DNA of 64,000 bases, taken from positions 9,809,501 through 9,873,500 of the forward strand of contig CM055868.1 of NCBI GenBank assembly GCA_029582165.1. The letters run 5' to 3'. This DNA is from Portulaca oleracea. Taxonomy: Eukaryota; Streptophyta; Magnoliopsida; Caryophyllales; Portulacaceae. The notes under the pieces are model-generated. The model saw only the letters and a program-made list of their open reading frames with translations, did not search any database and had not been told where the DNA came from. This document shows, piece after piece, positions 11,169 to 23,900 of this stretch (its first letter is position 1; each line of letters begins with the position of its first letter). The position numbers and the translations under genes were made by a program.

Positions 11169-12029
11169 TGATGTATAATGGGATCAAAGAGGTCTCATTA
11201 CACATAGAATTCAGGATCTTTATGAACAAAGATAAGAATCTTCCTTCTCAAAGTTCTTAAGGATCAACTAAACTCAATGAAAAGAGATGGAAAACGAAAA
11301 GATGGATGTGATTCGTTTACCAAGATGAACGCTTGAATGATGAACGAATGTTGAATGAGTGATGAACGTTTGATTGAATGGACGAATGGATGATAATGGC
11401 TTTGAAGACTCCAATGAAGTTATAGACACACCACCTCAAGAACTCTTCAATTCTACCTTTCACCACCAAGGGATGCCAACCCAAGGCTAGAAGTAGGGAT
11501 GAACGATTCTCCCTCAAGAGAAACGAAACACTAGCACAAAAGCTAGAGAGAAAACCACATCATGTGTTTACTTTGTATTTGATATATGAATGAGATATGT
11601 TTACAAGGCACCCAAGGGGTCTATTTATAGTAAATAAAAGCCCCCTTGACGTGTGGAAATCAAGAATTACAAGGCATCCTAGCTTACATCATCCTATACA
11701 AGTGTGGCATCATAAAGAAACAAATGTACATAAGCTAGATTAAAATGATGATAACTAGCTCGTTTCTTATCCAAACTTAAAGATTCAAAAACCATTGTGA
11801 AGCTCCTTTAATGTAGATCATTTGACCTTTGGATGACTTCCTCAATATCTTCATGGTTCTTGAGATATAGAGCAAATTACCGAACTGCCCTTGATGAAAC
11901 CATTCAAACGTGAGAGAGACTTGAGGGAATGGAGCTCCTTTTCCATGTAGTTGAGTATTTGGCTCCCATGATGTATATTTGATGTCTTCCTTGATGACCT
12001 TGATGTATATGCCTATCAAATATACATCA
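11169..12029 (-). mobile_element. Solo LTR (861 bp)
   Basis: The ends are perfect 9-bp inverted repeats, TGATGTATA and TATACATCA, flanked by a perfect 5-bp TSD GGGTA at 11164-11168 and 12030-12034. A TATA box (TATAAATA, minus strand; plus-strand tatttata) at 11622-11629 gives the minus orientation. There is no coding region or primer-binding site, so it is a solo LTR of an unassigned LTR-retrotransposon family. About 200 bp of unremarkable sequence separates it from the gag-protease element. Confidence 0.85.
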
Positions 12030-12499
12030 GGGTAGTTTCATGTAAGTAATTAAAAGGAGCATTTAAACAAAAATAAATGAATGTTTATGTTGATGGTGGA
12101 GATTGAATTAGGGAAAGAGAATGCATGAGATAACTAGGGGCGGATTTGGGGCCAGGGAGGGGTGTTCATGGACACCCTTGGTCCAAAAAAAAGTTTAAAC
12201 AACCCATATTAGCTAGGAAGCAAAATAATATCCATAAGCTAAATGGACACACCAAGAAAAGACCCAAAACATTAATATATGAAGTTTGGGCCTGGCACGC
12301 GCGTCCAGCACAATCTGAGACAAATTTTTTTCCCGTTTACTATTCGTCGCCCCCTTTTTTACTAATGTCGCCCACTTTTTCACAATAATTTCCAATAACG
12401 TCCTTGGTCCTCACAATTTTACTCTCTAACTTCTATCTAATTTCTCTCTCTAATAATAAATAATAATAATGATAATGATAATGATAATAAAAAAATAAT

Positions 12500-12732
12500 A
12501 ATATTTACAAAATTTTAATTAAAAAATTAATCGAAAAATCCCAGAAAAATACGGTTGCCGTGGCAAATTTACGGCGGCATCGCGGTGTTGCCGCACGTGG
12601 ATCGCGGCAATGCCGCGGTTGAGCCGTGATCTTTGTGTGGCAACACCGCAGTATTGCTGTAAATTTTGCGCCGCAATTGTGTTTTTCTGGGTTTTTTCGA
12701 TTAATTTTTTTAAATAAAATTTTGTAAATATT
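12500..12732. repeat. Palindromic module 1
   Basis: The left arm (AATATTTACAAAATTTTAAT, on through TTAATCGAAAAA) is matched by the reverse complement of the right arm. The centre is GC-rich (GCGGCAATGCCGC-type sequence) and contains further small palindromes. Confidence 0.7.
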
Positions 12733-12937
12733 ATTATTATTATTATTATTACATTTCTATTATTATTATTATTATTATTGTTATTGTTATCATTATTATT
12801 ATCGTTATTTATATTAAAATTTTGTGAATTCGACGAAAATAATATTGCAATTTAATATTAATAACAATAATAATAATGATGATAACAATAATAATAATAA
12901 CAATAATAATGATGATAATAATAATAATAATGATAAT

Positions 12938-13108
12938 AATATTTACAAAATTTCATTTAAAAAAATTAATCGAAAAAACACAAAAAAATACGGTTGCGGC
13001 GGTGCCGCGTGCGGCAACACCCCGGTGCCCCCGCAAATTTCACGCAACAACTATGTTTTTTTGGGTTTTTCCGATTAATTTTTTTGAAATTAAAATTTTG
13101 TAATTATT
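12938..13108. repeat. Palindromic module 2
   Basis: A second, shorter palindrome with the same arms (AATATTTACAAAATTTC, TTAATCGAAAAAA) and a GC-rich core (GGTGCCGCGTGCGGCAACAC). It is related to module 1 and separated from it by AAT/ATT microsatellites at 12730-12940. Confidence 0.7.
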
Positions 13109-13261
13109 ATTATTATTATTATTGAGTTATTTGAGATTGGGAGAATTGGAGAAGCTAAGAGAGAGGAGAGAGAATGATAAGGGAAAAATGTAATTTGGGG
13201 CGCGACAATAGTAAAAAGGGGGCGACGTATAACAATGACTTTTTTTTTAAAATAAAATAAA

Positions 13262-13424
13262 GGGAAATTGGATTCTAATAATATGAACTTTTGGCCATAT
13301 AACTTAGTGGCGTGTTAATGAGGTAACAGGGGGTCAAAATTCATATTATTCAGAACCTAATCGAAAGTTCGTAGTATTAAGTCTTATATGGCCAAAATTT
13401 CGTATTATTAGAATCCGATTTCCC
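13262..13424. mobile_element. Mutator-type MITE (163 bp)
   Basis: The element starts GGGAAATTGGATTCTAATAA and ends in its near-exact reverse complement (…TTATTAGAATCCGATTTCCC). It is flanked by a perfect 9-bp TSD TAAAATAAA at 13253-13261 and 13425-13433. Family and TSD length indicate a Mutator-like origin. It is nested in the hAT derivative. Confidence 0.88.
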
Positions 13425-14227
13425 TAAAATAAATTATGGTTCAATTTTAACAGTTTAATTTAGTTGAAAAATTTTAATAAAAATTTTTTCCATTGCTTTC
13501 ATTTTACATAGACACAGTACGCACACAAGGTCAGACCCCTTCCGCCCTTGGAGTCTTGGACGAAGCCCAGCCGCCCAACGCCCTGCTCGCTGCTGCCACC
13601 GACAACTGCCACTGCCAGCGACCACCGCGGCACCGACTCCGGTGACGAACGACGCTCTGTCTTCTGTCTTCTGTGAGACTTCCGGTGACCGGTGAACGGA
13701 AATCCAATTTGTGAGTTCTCTGATTTTCAATTTTAGGGTTTACACTTTATAGTTAACTATCAATTTTAACTTGTGATTTCTGTGTGGTTTCTGAATTAGT
13801 AAATTACTTATTAGTTATTACTATCAATGATTTGTGATTTGTGTGTGGTGTGTGGTTTATGACTTAGTCTGAAGTTTATAATTTGTGAATTATTCAACAC
13901 TTTGTGATTTGTGTGTGGTAAGTAAATGGTTTGTGAAATCACAAAGTGTGATTGTGAATGACTGTAAAGTGTAAACCTTTTACCAATTATTCAATAATCC
14001 AATGGATCCTGGGTTGAGAATCACTAATTCCAATGACTAATTGAACACTTTGTGAAATCACAAACCATTTACCAATTATTGAACACTTCATGATTTAGTA
14101 AATTACTGTCATTGTGATTGTGAATGACTGAATGTTGAGTATTTTGCTGTGCTTTGTGATTGTTGTTTACTTGCTTTGTGTTTGTATGTTGTTTTTCAGT
14201 GAGTAGCAAGTCAGGAATCGAATGTGT

Positions 14228-14347
14228 GATGATTTTTTGAATGATTGTTTAGTGTGTTATGTAGATAAAGATGTATTTAACTCAATTACCAATGTGTCTA
14301 TCAAGAGTCGATATCAAAAAATGAAACCACGTAGTGGCCAATTGTAA
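14228..14347 (+). pseudogene. C-terminal remnant of a hAT transposase
   Basis: An open stretch of 39 codons ending in TAA begins DDFLNDCLVCYVDKDVF and ends RYQKMKPRSGQL. This is the hallmark end of plant TTF-type (ZMYM1-like) hAT transposases, which close with a W/F-MNDCLV-YIEKD-IF block and a QxMKxRxxQL tail. Upstream sequence does not extend the similarity in this frame, so only the last part survives. It lies about 110 bp from the element's right terminus, as expected. Confidence 0.75.
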
Positions 14348-14913
14348 TGGTTGATTATTGAAGTATTTGACGGTTTGTGTAATTTTCTTTTTCAAATGTA
14401 TGATAGTTATTGGTGTAAGTGGACACCCCTATTTTGGAAGTCGAGATCCGCCCTTAGGTACAACCGTAGTGGGAGTGTGATTTCAGTTATTCAAATGAGG
14501 CAGTTAGAAAGTGGAAAACAAAGAGGATAACATTATTTTATATTTTTTTCCTTTTGTGTGGTTGAGATGAATTGAATGTGAGATCAAGGGTGGATATGCA
14601 GGTCATGCTCCGAAAATTACTCTTGTTTAAGTGAATCCCACATTCTCTTAATATATAGTATAGATATAGATAGATTAAAAATTGTGTCAATTTTCCAATA
14701 CCAAAAATAAAGAAATAAAAATTGTTGATGAGCACTTATTTTTAAATATGAATAAATGTACGTTTCTATCTATTTTCTTATAAATGCAGATAAATATAGA
14801 GAAAAATTATAACCCGTCCAGGGACGGCCTGGATGGGTAATATAGCTAGTTTATGTAGAACCAACTAATTCCGACTGACAAGAACATTTGCAGCAACCCA
14901 GAAGTCAACGAAG

Positions 14914-17900
14914 ATGAAGTCGTCAAAGCAGGGGAAAAAACCCGACCCCAAGAAATTAGGTGTTAACCCCCATCTGGGCACGCTCCATCAACGTCTCTAC
15001 CATGCCCTTAACCTTGCTTTCAGGTTTTGTTTCCCTTTTCTGTTCCGGGTCTCTCCCAATTTCTCCCTCGATTTCTGTCAGTGTCCCTTGTTTCATTTTA
15101 TGGAGTTGATTGAAGGTTTTAGTTGCTGCTTCAACTGCTATTTTCATTTGAGTTTTGGATGATTTTTCCCCTTCTAAAGAATTGGTATATCGACTACTGT
15201 GATTTTTCATGACTGGGTAGCTTCATGCAGCTAAAATATATGATTTGAAACGTGCAAACAATGGGATGATTTGAATATTTTCGCTGAATTTATGGGCTGC
15301 TTAAATGTCACGTGATTCACGGTTGGGGTGTTGTTCGGTGGGTAGGTAGGTTTGGGGAAGTACTCTTGGGTATTTGTTGGATTTTAAAGTGGGTAAAAAG
15401 TCCTGCACGGATACATCAAAGGGGAGCATGTATATAGGTTATGTGAGTTACTCCACCCATTGTCAATTGCGGATGGAGCTTTATTTGAGTTGATACATGA
15501 CTCTGTTGAATTGAAGCCCAAAGGTATTAATAAAGTTTGGCTTTATCTCATTGACCATGATGATATTCTTTGGGAGTTGTAGTAAAATTCGGCATGGTGC
15601 ATTGTATTCTCTCCTATTTTGCAAATAATTTGAGGCGGACCTCGCTCTACATAGCCATTTGTGTTGTCTGAGTGGTGGCAGTTACAAAGTAACGGCAACA
15701 TACTTAGGCCTAAGAAATGAGCCTTAAATTATGGAGCGACTACAAGTTTACAACAGATTCTTAGTGAATCAGTTAAAAGTCTTTCCTACTTGAGTAAGGT
15801 GCTGGCGATGTTAATTTATATGCAAGAGTATTAACCTACAAAGTGTGTACCTTAATCTCCCAAAGTACTCTATACTTAAACCAACATCATTTGGGTTGTG
15901 GGTCTAAGGGGTGAATGTTAATAGTGACTCTAGCTGCCACTGCCAAGGAGTACGGCACGACAGCAGCCACCGCAGCTGTAGCTTCTGGACTTGAGTAACA
16001 TTATATCGAGGAACATTATGGGTTTGAGTACTCAAGCAGCAATTTAGTAGAATCCATTTTCTGCTTCTTCAAAACAAAGAGATTAGTGCTAAATGATGTT
16101 TATATCGAGGAACATTATGGGTTTGAGTAAGCATATCTTTGCTGGGCAGATTAACTTGTTTCACTTGCTGTTTGGCTATGAATATGCTTGGATTTAATGA
16201 TGTTCAGTTGCAGGATTAAAAAGTTGGATAGTTTTCAAAAGGGTTCTCTTTCCTTTTATTTATTTGATAGACCAGGGGTTTCTTTGTCATGATTTGGGAT
16301 TACTCATCCATGGTATCCCTAGGAATGTATATGCAGATACATTTTGTTTTTTTCTTAACTTTATACTAGACAACGCTTTTGATGAGCCCATATGTCATAT
16401 CCTGAAAAGAGATTATAAATGAGGAACCTCAGGCCAGGACTGAAATGCATTGGCTGGTATGATATATCTATCCTGAAGATTTCAAGCCAGATTCTGAATG
16501 GTTTGTGGTTTGTTTTTATTTAATGTGATTTGGGCTGGTCATGGCTATAACAAGCAATGTGGTCTGATTTGAAGTATTGAAGTCTGAAACTTTGCTATCA
16601 ATTGAATTTGGTTGTTTCATATTTAAAATTTTTAATTATTTTACCCCATAAGAGTTGAGACAATTTAGGATGAGATGAACATGTGGACAACATTTTCGTA
16701 ACTCTGATTGTGTAATCCTTGGAATGGGAATATAGACAAATGCTGTTTGCTCAGTTTCCACTTATGAAGGATTTCTCCTTTGGTAGGAAAATGAAAGAGT
16801 AACACTCCTGAGATGCTCATGGATTGCACCCCCCTATGGGAAATGTTGGCGCTATGGAGAAACAATAGGCAAGAACTAGAACTTAGCATTCTGTTATCTA
16901 GGATTCCAGGAACAATAGGGAAGAGGTAGGTGTTTGTGTGTTTTCCTGATAGAGCCTCCGATAACGATTGTGCCTGGTTAGATTCACCCATGAGTAAAAA
17001 TGTCCCACATCGGAAAAGCAAAGATAAAGGACATGGTATATAAGTCAAGTGGGCTACTCCTCTTAACACCAATTGGTTTTAAGATGGAACCTCACTTAAC
17101 TTGTGTATTATGGGCCTTGGTTGATGTGGGCTCCCGCCTGGGATCTCCCCAACAAGTGGTATCAGAGTCGATGGTTCGTTCGACTGGGCGCAAGGTGCGG
17201 GAAGGTGATCCCATAAAAATCACCATGGATAGGAGCAGGGACCATGGCGTGCGCGCGACTGGGTCTCCTGAATGCGCAGAGTGGTGGCATGAGACTCAGG
17301 TGGAGTAGGGTGCGACACTGTGTAGTAAGGTGCGGCCGGTACTCTTGAGGCAGAGTGGTGGCATGAAACTCAGGTGGAGTAGGGTGCGACTCTATAGAGT
17401 AAGGTGCGGCTATGATGGGCTTTTGATGGTGACTTGAAACCTTGGCAAAAAGAGGCTTCCGATGAAGGGGGAGAGACTCATGTGTGAAGGGGGAGATTGT
17501 TGGGATTCACCTATGAGTAAAAATGTCCCACATCGGAAAAACAAAGAGAAAGGACATGGTATATAAGTCAAGTGGGCTACTCTTAACACCAATTGGTTTT
17601 AGGATGGAGCCTCACTTGTTTACCATGGGCCTTGATTGAAGTGAGTTCCCGCCTGGGATCTCCCCAACAGTGACTTTGAGTCAGCTGATAATAGTATTTT
17701 GTATTAGAAATTAAATGGTTTATGCCTTTCTCATTTCTTAGTTGGTTATCCAGTATGCAACTATTAGCAAGATAAACTGGTTCTCATAGGAAACATGGAA
17801 AGAATCCAGTAAGCTGATCCTAATTCCTGATTGAAGGCTGTTGTTTTCCCCGGTATGATTCCTGTTTCGAGATGAATTGTGACTTCCGTCTGAGGGGTTT

Positions 17901-20900
17901 TTTTTTCCCCTCTTAATGTTTTTTCAAATGCGGGAGGCCTGGCTGGGGTAGGTTTGGGAGGGCCACTAGGGGGGGGGGGGGGCGTTAAAAGTCCTTTCCA
18001 TGTCTGACTGTCTTGTCAGTGTAAAGGTAGGCAGGTATAGGGTCAGCAGGTTTTAATATTCAATGCTTCTTGCTTGTTCCAAGGGAGTATTGTGAGGGAC
18101 TTTGTGGGAGGGAAGTCTCAATAAAACTCTCCAATTTTAAGTGGCTGTAGCATGTGACAATCACCAATTCATGATGTGTTGCCTTTTCAATCAGATATGG
18201 ATTATATTGGTTGCTGTCCTTTTTCATACGTAGCACCTTCAAATAATTGTGTCAAGCATGATATGATTTTAATCATAGAACCCTTTTCATGACAGGTGCT
18301 CTGATAATAAAGAAAGGGAATGGCATACCAATGATGTTGAGATGCAAAGATTGGTACTTCGCTCTATATCTGCCTTTCTTGATGGTATTACACTAGAGAT
18401 GTTGCAAAATCCTCTTGTAAAGGTATATGTACATAATTACATACTTATATTTGTGTCTGTTTTATCAGTTCTATTCTTCAAGTAAATTTGTGTCTGGCTT
18501 GAATGCTACTTTCATTGGTCTAATTCCTATGAAGGCAAATGCAATCGACATCAAACATTTTTGCCTTATTAGCTTGGTGGGGAGCATTTACAAGCTTTTA
18601 TCCAAGGTTTTAGCTCTTAGATTCAAGAGCGCTATTAGGGACCCCATTTCAGTGAATCAGAATGCCTTTGTTGGGGGTGTCAAATTCTGGAAGTTGTTTT
18701 GATTGCTAATGAGCTTATTGATTCGAGGGTCAAAGCAAATAAGCCAGGAATGGTGTGTAAGTTGGATTTTGAAAAAGCTTATGATCATGTCAATTAACAT
18801 TTCCTCATTTATGTCATGTCTAGAATGGGCTTTGGGGACAAATGGCAAGCATGGATTCGTCAGTGCATCTCAACCACTTCATTTGTTGTCCTCGTCAATG
18901 GTTTCCCTACTGAGTTCTTTAATGCATCTAAAGGTCTCTGGCAAGGAGACCCCTTATCACCTCTTCTTTTCTTGCTAGTCGTGGAGGTGTTTTCTAGGAT
19001 GTTACAATCAAACTGAAGGCTTGCTATCTGGTTACTTTGTGGGGCGAGCAAATTCAAGATGTGTTTTTCCCATCTTCTTTTTGCGGATGGCACTACCATT
19101 TTTTGTGATAATGATTGTGAACAATTAGTGAATCTCCATTACGTTCTCACTTGGTTCGAAGCTGTTTCCGGTTGAGGATTAATTTGGCAAAAAATTCTAT
19201 TATGCCTCTGGGCCAAGTGGACAATTTGCAATTGTTGGCAGGTATTTTGGGGTGTAGTATTCAGCCTTTTCCGACTGCATTCCTAGGTCTTCCTCTTGGT
19301 GTGACTTATGAGTTTCAAGAAGTTAGATGTTTGGATCCGTTGATCAAAAGGTTTGAGAAGAAACTCTTTGGATGGAAATCAAAATATCTTTCGAAAGGAG
19401 GTAGATTAACCATTGTGAGGAGTGTTCTCTTGAGTATTCCGACATACTCTCTTTCTCTTTGGTGGCAAATAAGTTGGAAGGGATACAAAAAGACATGGTG
19501 AGATGGGTGTTGAGTAAGAATGGGGATTTTTCTGTGAACTCCTATTATTCTTATCTTCGTAGTATGGATTCTTCTCAGTTACATCTTTTGGAGGTTGGAG
19601 CTTTGCCATCTATCATTATTTGGAAGTCTGATGCCCCTTTCAAGGTCGTGTTTTTTGTTTGAGAAGTGATACATGATAGCATCTTAACTTGTGATAGTTT
19701 ACAAACAAGGGGGAGGAGTATGACAACAGTTGTAGCATGTGCAAGAGGGCTCTTAAATCTCCAAATCATCTTATGTTGCATTCTGACTTAGCCAGATCTC
19801 TTTGGAGTCAGCAATGAGTTGTCTTGGTGTGCCTTGGGTTGTATCCTTTTCTATTAGGAGTCATCTCCTATCATGGGAGAGTTTCTTTGGAAGGAAACCC
19901 AAGAAGTAGAGGGCTTTAGTTATTCCTCATGTGATTTTTTAGGTTATTTGGAGGAAAGGAACGGAAGGGTTTTTGAGCGGGTTGAAATTCCTCTTCAGAG
20001 ATTGAAAGACAATTTTGTCAAGTCTCTCCTCTTTTGGGGTTAATGGGAAGTTTAGCTCTTCCTTTTTTGATGGGGTAGATTTTGTGGACAATTTGTTTTT
20101 GGTTGTACATAATTTTGTATGGTGCTAGTTGAGCATCAGTTCTATATTTCTGTTACTAATATGCATCTTTTTCCTAACAAAAAAAAAAAAAAAAAACTGT
20201 GTACGATTTAAGGATAAGGCATGTATATGTAACTCCTTTCCCTCTAACCCGAAGCCACACCCTACCTAAGCAATCCCTTTTTGATATTGGTTTTGTTTGT
20301 AGAGAGATATGATTAATAACTACTAATCCATGGAGGTCAAGTTATGTGGGGGAAAAAAAACTTAAGCTGTGTCTGAGGACAGTTTGGGGTGTTTGGTTGC
20401 TTCTATTGAGTTCGTAGGAGAGTGACCAATGAGAAAATGCCAAAACCAATGGACCAACGAGCTCATATTTAGTTACTCAGATTATTTCCAGCATCTGAGA
20501 TCTCTGACATTTTTGGTCTCTGCAATTCAGGATTCCTTTCCAGATGTGATTAAAGCAATTGGAGGTATTCTTCAATCTCAAAATGAAGTTGTTCTGGCAA
20601 TGGCATCTGAAGCTGCTATCAAGTTGATCAGTATTCTTCCTAGTCCTATGTTGCAACCTTATGTTGGACATCTCGTTCATCCTTTATCATCCTTATTTTC
20701 TAGTCATCAATGTCAAGTGGTTATCACAAGTGCAACTTGTTTAAAGCTCATCATATCAAATCTCAGTGTCAAAAAGGAGACAGAAGTATGGGATATTTTG
20801 GCTAAAGCGGATATAGTTACTCAACTAACTAGTAACATGCGGAATTTTTCTGAGGTGAAGCCCATTGATTGTTTCCTGGCAATGGCATCTCTTTTGGGTT

Positions 20901-23900
20901 CCATAATGCAGTTATGGCCTTCCTCAAGGTATCCTGTCTGGAGTGATGCCTCAATAATGGAAATTGTGGAACATCTCCTCACCAAACCGTTGACTGAAGT
21001 CAAAACTACACTGTTACACTTTTATTCCGCTTTAGGTACTCTTCACTGATGGTAAATACCTGTTGCTGGAGCCTTTTAAGTATTTAGTTATTGCATTCCT
21101 TTTGATGATGAGTAATGATTGTTTATTGGCAGCTCTCTGTAGCAATGGAGCCAAGAAGCTCCTGGAGAATTCAGGAGTCCTACAAACAATCATTGAGTGC
21201 ATGGGAGAATCACGTCCTTATTCTATTCGAAGTTTGGCATTCAAGCTAGCCCAGCGTTTAATGGTGGTAATGAATGTGACATAACAGATTCTTTTCTTTG
21301 TTTCTCAGACTTGTCACTTCACCTCTTTATTCCCCTATCGTTCTCTGTACACATCAACATGGTTACGGATGGTGTTTTTTTTTTTTTTTAAAATTAAAAA
21401 AAAGCATGCCAATTTCAGGGTGGAGCTTATCTGATGGACGACACATACATGTGTTGCCATTCAGACAATTGTGCCAAATCAGATATTGTTTCCATTAGTC
21501 CATTAGTATTAATGAGTAGTGATTTCCACACTCTAAAGCTTATGCATTTCGATTGATCAGGCTGACGAGGAAGGATGTACAAAGATGTTGAGCATATCTT
21601 GTGAAAGCATTGTCCAATCTCTTATCTCTGCACTCTGCTATTCAAGCAAGCATAAGGAAAAAGTTCCCGATCACAAGATGTCTTTGATGATGGAAGCATG
21701 TCGATTAGCTATGATTACCCGCAGGCCAGGAGAGCATCATGCTTATCTATGGAGATTTAGAGTTGATCGAGTTGTCCTTGATCTTTTGATGTGCAATTTC
21801 CAGAATAGACATCTAAATTGGCAGCCTTTGTCAGTTCAAGAGCTTGTAGCTGTTACTAGAGAAGGTCTAAGTGCTGATTTTCTTCTAGTTATGAGACCAT
21901 ATATATGGGAGATTGTTGGATGGCTTTCAGCTCATTGTGAAGAAGATTTTCATCCTAAAAAGCATGGAAAAGTATGTTATGTTGATGTCCTCGTTACTTC
22001 TGCATGGTAATGCATCAAGGTTTGCAGAGCTTTTACTACATATCTGTTTCCCGCTCCCACCATAGTATCATTTTATCAATGAATCTTGAATTTCGATTCG
22101 ATAATTTTCATCTCATAAAAGTTTGACATATTCAAAGTACAAATTCTGCTGATTGATGGTTTTATTTGTGGTTTTCATATCTAAAAGCCTCTCATTCGTG
22201 GACTCAATAGGCCGAAAACGCCTAATTCGTCAAGCTGATCGTACATATACATTAAGGAGCATATCAGCAGCAAAAGCCACTTTGATGGCGCTATGTTCAC
22301 CTTCCAAGTACATTTCTTCTCTGGCAAGGTCGGTATTGTTCGAGATACTCAGACATGATGGCGAGGAACATCTGAAACACTTGATATATTCTTTGAATTT
22401 CGTCTTCTCTGGAGACAGTTTGAGGATGCCAGATGAATTTCAAATGTTAATTAACTTGATGGGCCTGATATGTTACTCTGCATTGCCGCAGTTTTACAGA
22501 CAGGTTGTTAACAATGGAGGAATAGCAGCTTTATTGGCTTTTTTTAGATGCTGGTTAGACAATAATGTCGATGTTGAAAAGCTCAGCCTCGCTTCCTGTT
22601 TGCAAAGTTCACCCAAAGAACAAACTTGTTGCAGAATTCACATGGAAGATTGGGAAGGCCAGGATATTCACTTGCTTTTGGCTTTGTGGAGTTTAGCAGA
22701 GGTGATCAGCCACTACAAGGCTGATGGACTTGAGATAGACATTTTTCATGGGCAGGGCCGGCAGGTACCGTATGTGAAAGAGCAATTTATAAAAGATGTC
22801 CAGGATATTTGCGTTACTACCAATTCTCCTGGATTGAAATCATACTGTTCATACCTTCTAAGCTTTTTTGGTTACTATGGCTTCCCAAGTAAACTAGGTA
22901 AAAGAATTATGTCAGCATTTGGCGAGGAAGAGCATTGTGATATGTCTTTTGTCCTCCGTAGTGGGCGGTCTATAAATGTTCATCAGGTTGTACTTTTAGC
23001 TCGATGTCCTTCTCTGCTTCCACCAAAAGATCCTTCTTATAAAGAGAAAACAGCTGAATCCGATGGGTCTTCAGCAAGACAAGATATTGATAAATGTCAA
23101 AGAACCAAGAAGGAAGTTACACTATCTGCTCAAGTGGATGAGCAAGCTCTCTCAACACTTATGGACTATATATACTCAGGTCATCTCCAAGCTGAAGGGG
23201 ATCTTGTTAGAAAGTTAATAATGCTAGCAAAACGTTGTGACATGCAGCCTCTGTTAAAGCTCCTGCACAACAAAAGGCCCATGTGGGGTGCACCTGTCCC
23301 ATATTTTGACCTCAGTCATGCTCTTGGACCAGCTGGGCATGAATTCTCGTAAGTTCTTAGTTTTTTTCTTTTTTCTTTTTACTAACTGGACGACATATTT
23401 TGTGCCGTGAAAAGTTTCCACATTCATTTTTCTTCTTTCCATACCAATTTCGTTTGTATTATGAATGTGGCCCTAGAGTCATCCGTATAAATTCAAAGCT
23501 TCAATTCAATTGGCCATCAATGTACCCCCCCCTCTCCCGCCAGCCGCCAAAAAAAAAGGGAGTTGAAAATACCGAGGGAAAAAAAAAGGAACCTAAGCTG
23601 CTGAATGAAAAGAAAACCAAAGGCCATATGGACGATATCTGAGCATCATGCCTTATTTGGCACTCGTTCTTGTTTATCTCCGACTTCACTATGGAGCAAT
23701 TCAAGGGATGCTAATAAAAGGATCCAACACAAGGCTTGTAGTTGAGCTTGACACCATAAAAAAAGGCTAACAGTATCCCTGGTTTTCTGTGATATGAACT
23801 ACATTCCATCATTATCATAGTATTTGGAGGATGCTCATGGTTGCATTATCACCTTTTCTGCAAAATTGCTACCAGAAGCAGCCATTGTGTATCTTACTGT

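Larger units (their letters stand above)
12308..13252. repeat. Inverted-repeat region inside the hAT derivative
   Basis: The left side contains CGTCGCCCCCTTTTTTACTA (from about 12346). The right side, reverse-complemented, contains CGTCGCCCCCTTTTTACTAT (about 13207-13228). Between these arms are two palindromic modules and AAT/ATT microsatellites. The limits are approximate and no convincing TSD was found, so this may be a nested foldback element or an inverted part of the host element. Confidence 0.5.
12135..14456 (+). mobile_element. hAT transposon, internally deleted derivative (about 2.3 kb)
   Basis: The ends are inverted: TAGGGGCGGATTTGG on the left, and TAAGGGCGGATCTCG as the reverse complement of the right end. 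Flanking octamers GAGATAAC and GGTACAAC match at only 5 of 8 positions, so the TSD is diverged or uncertain. Near the right end is a fragment matching the extreme C-terminus of TTF/ZMYM1-like hAT transposases. The rest of the transposase is missing, and the interior holds palindromic modules, a Mutator MITE, and a GC-rich then AT-rich non-coding stretch (13500-14200). This fits an autonomous hAT element that lost its core and was later invaded. Confidence 0.7.

Noticed and set aside
12824..13103. Asn-rich and Ile/Met-rich open frames
   Set aside because: They translate AAT-type repeats between the palindromic modules.
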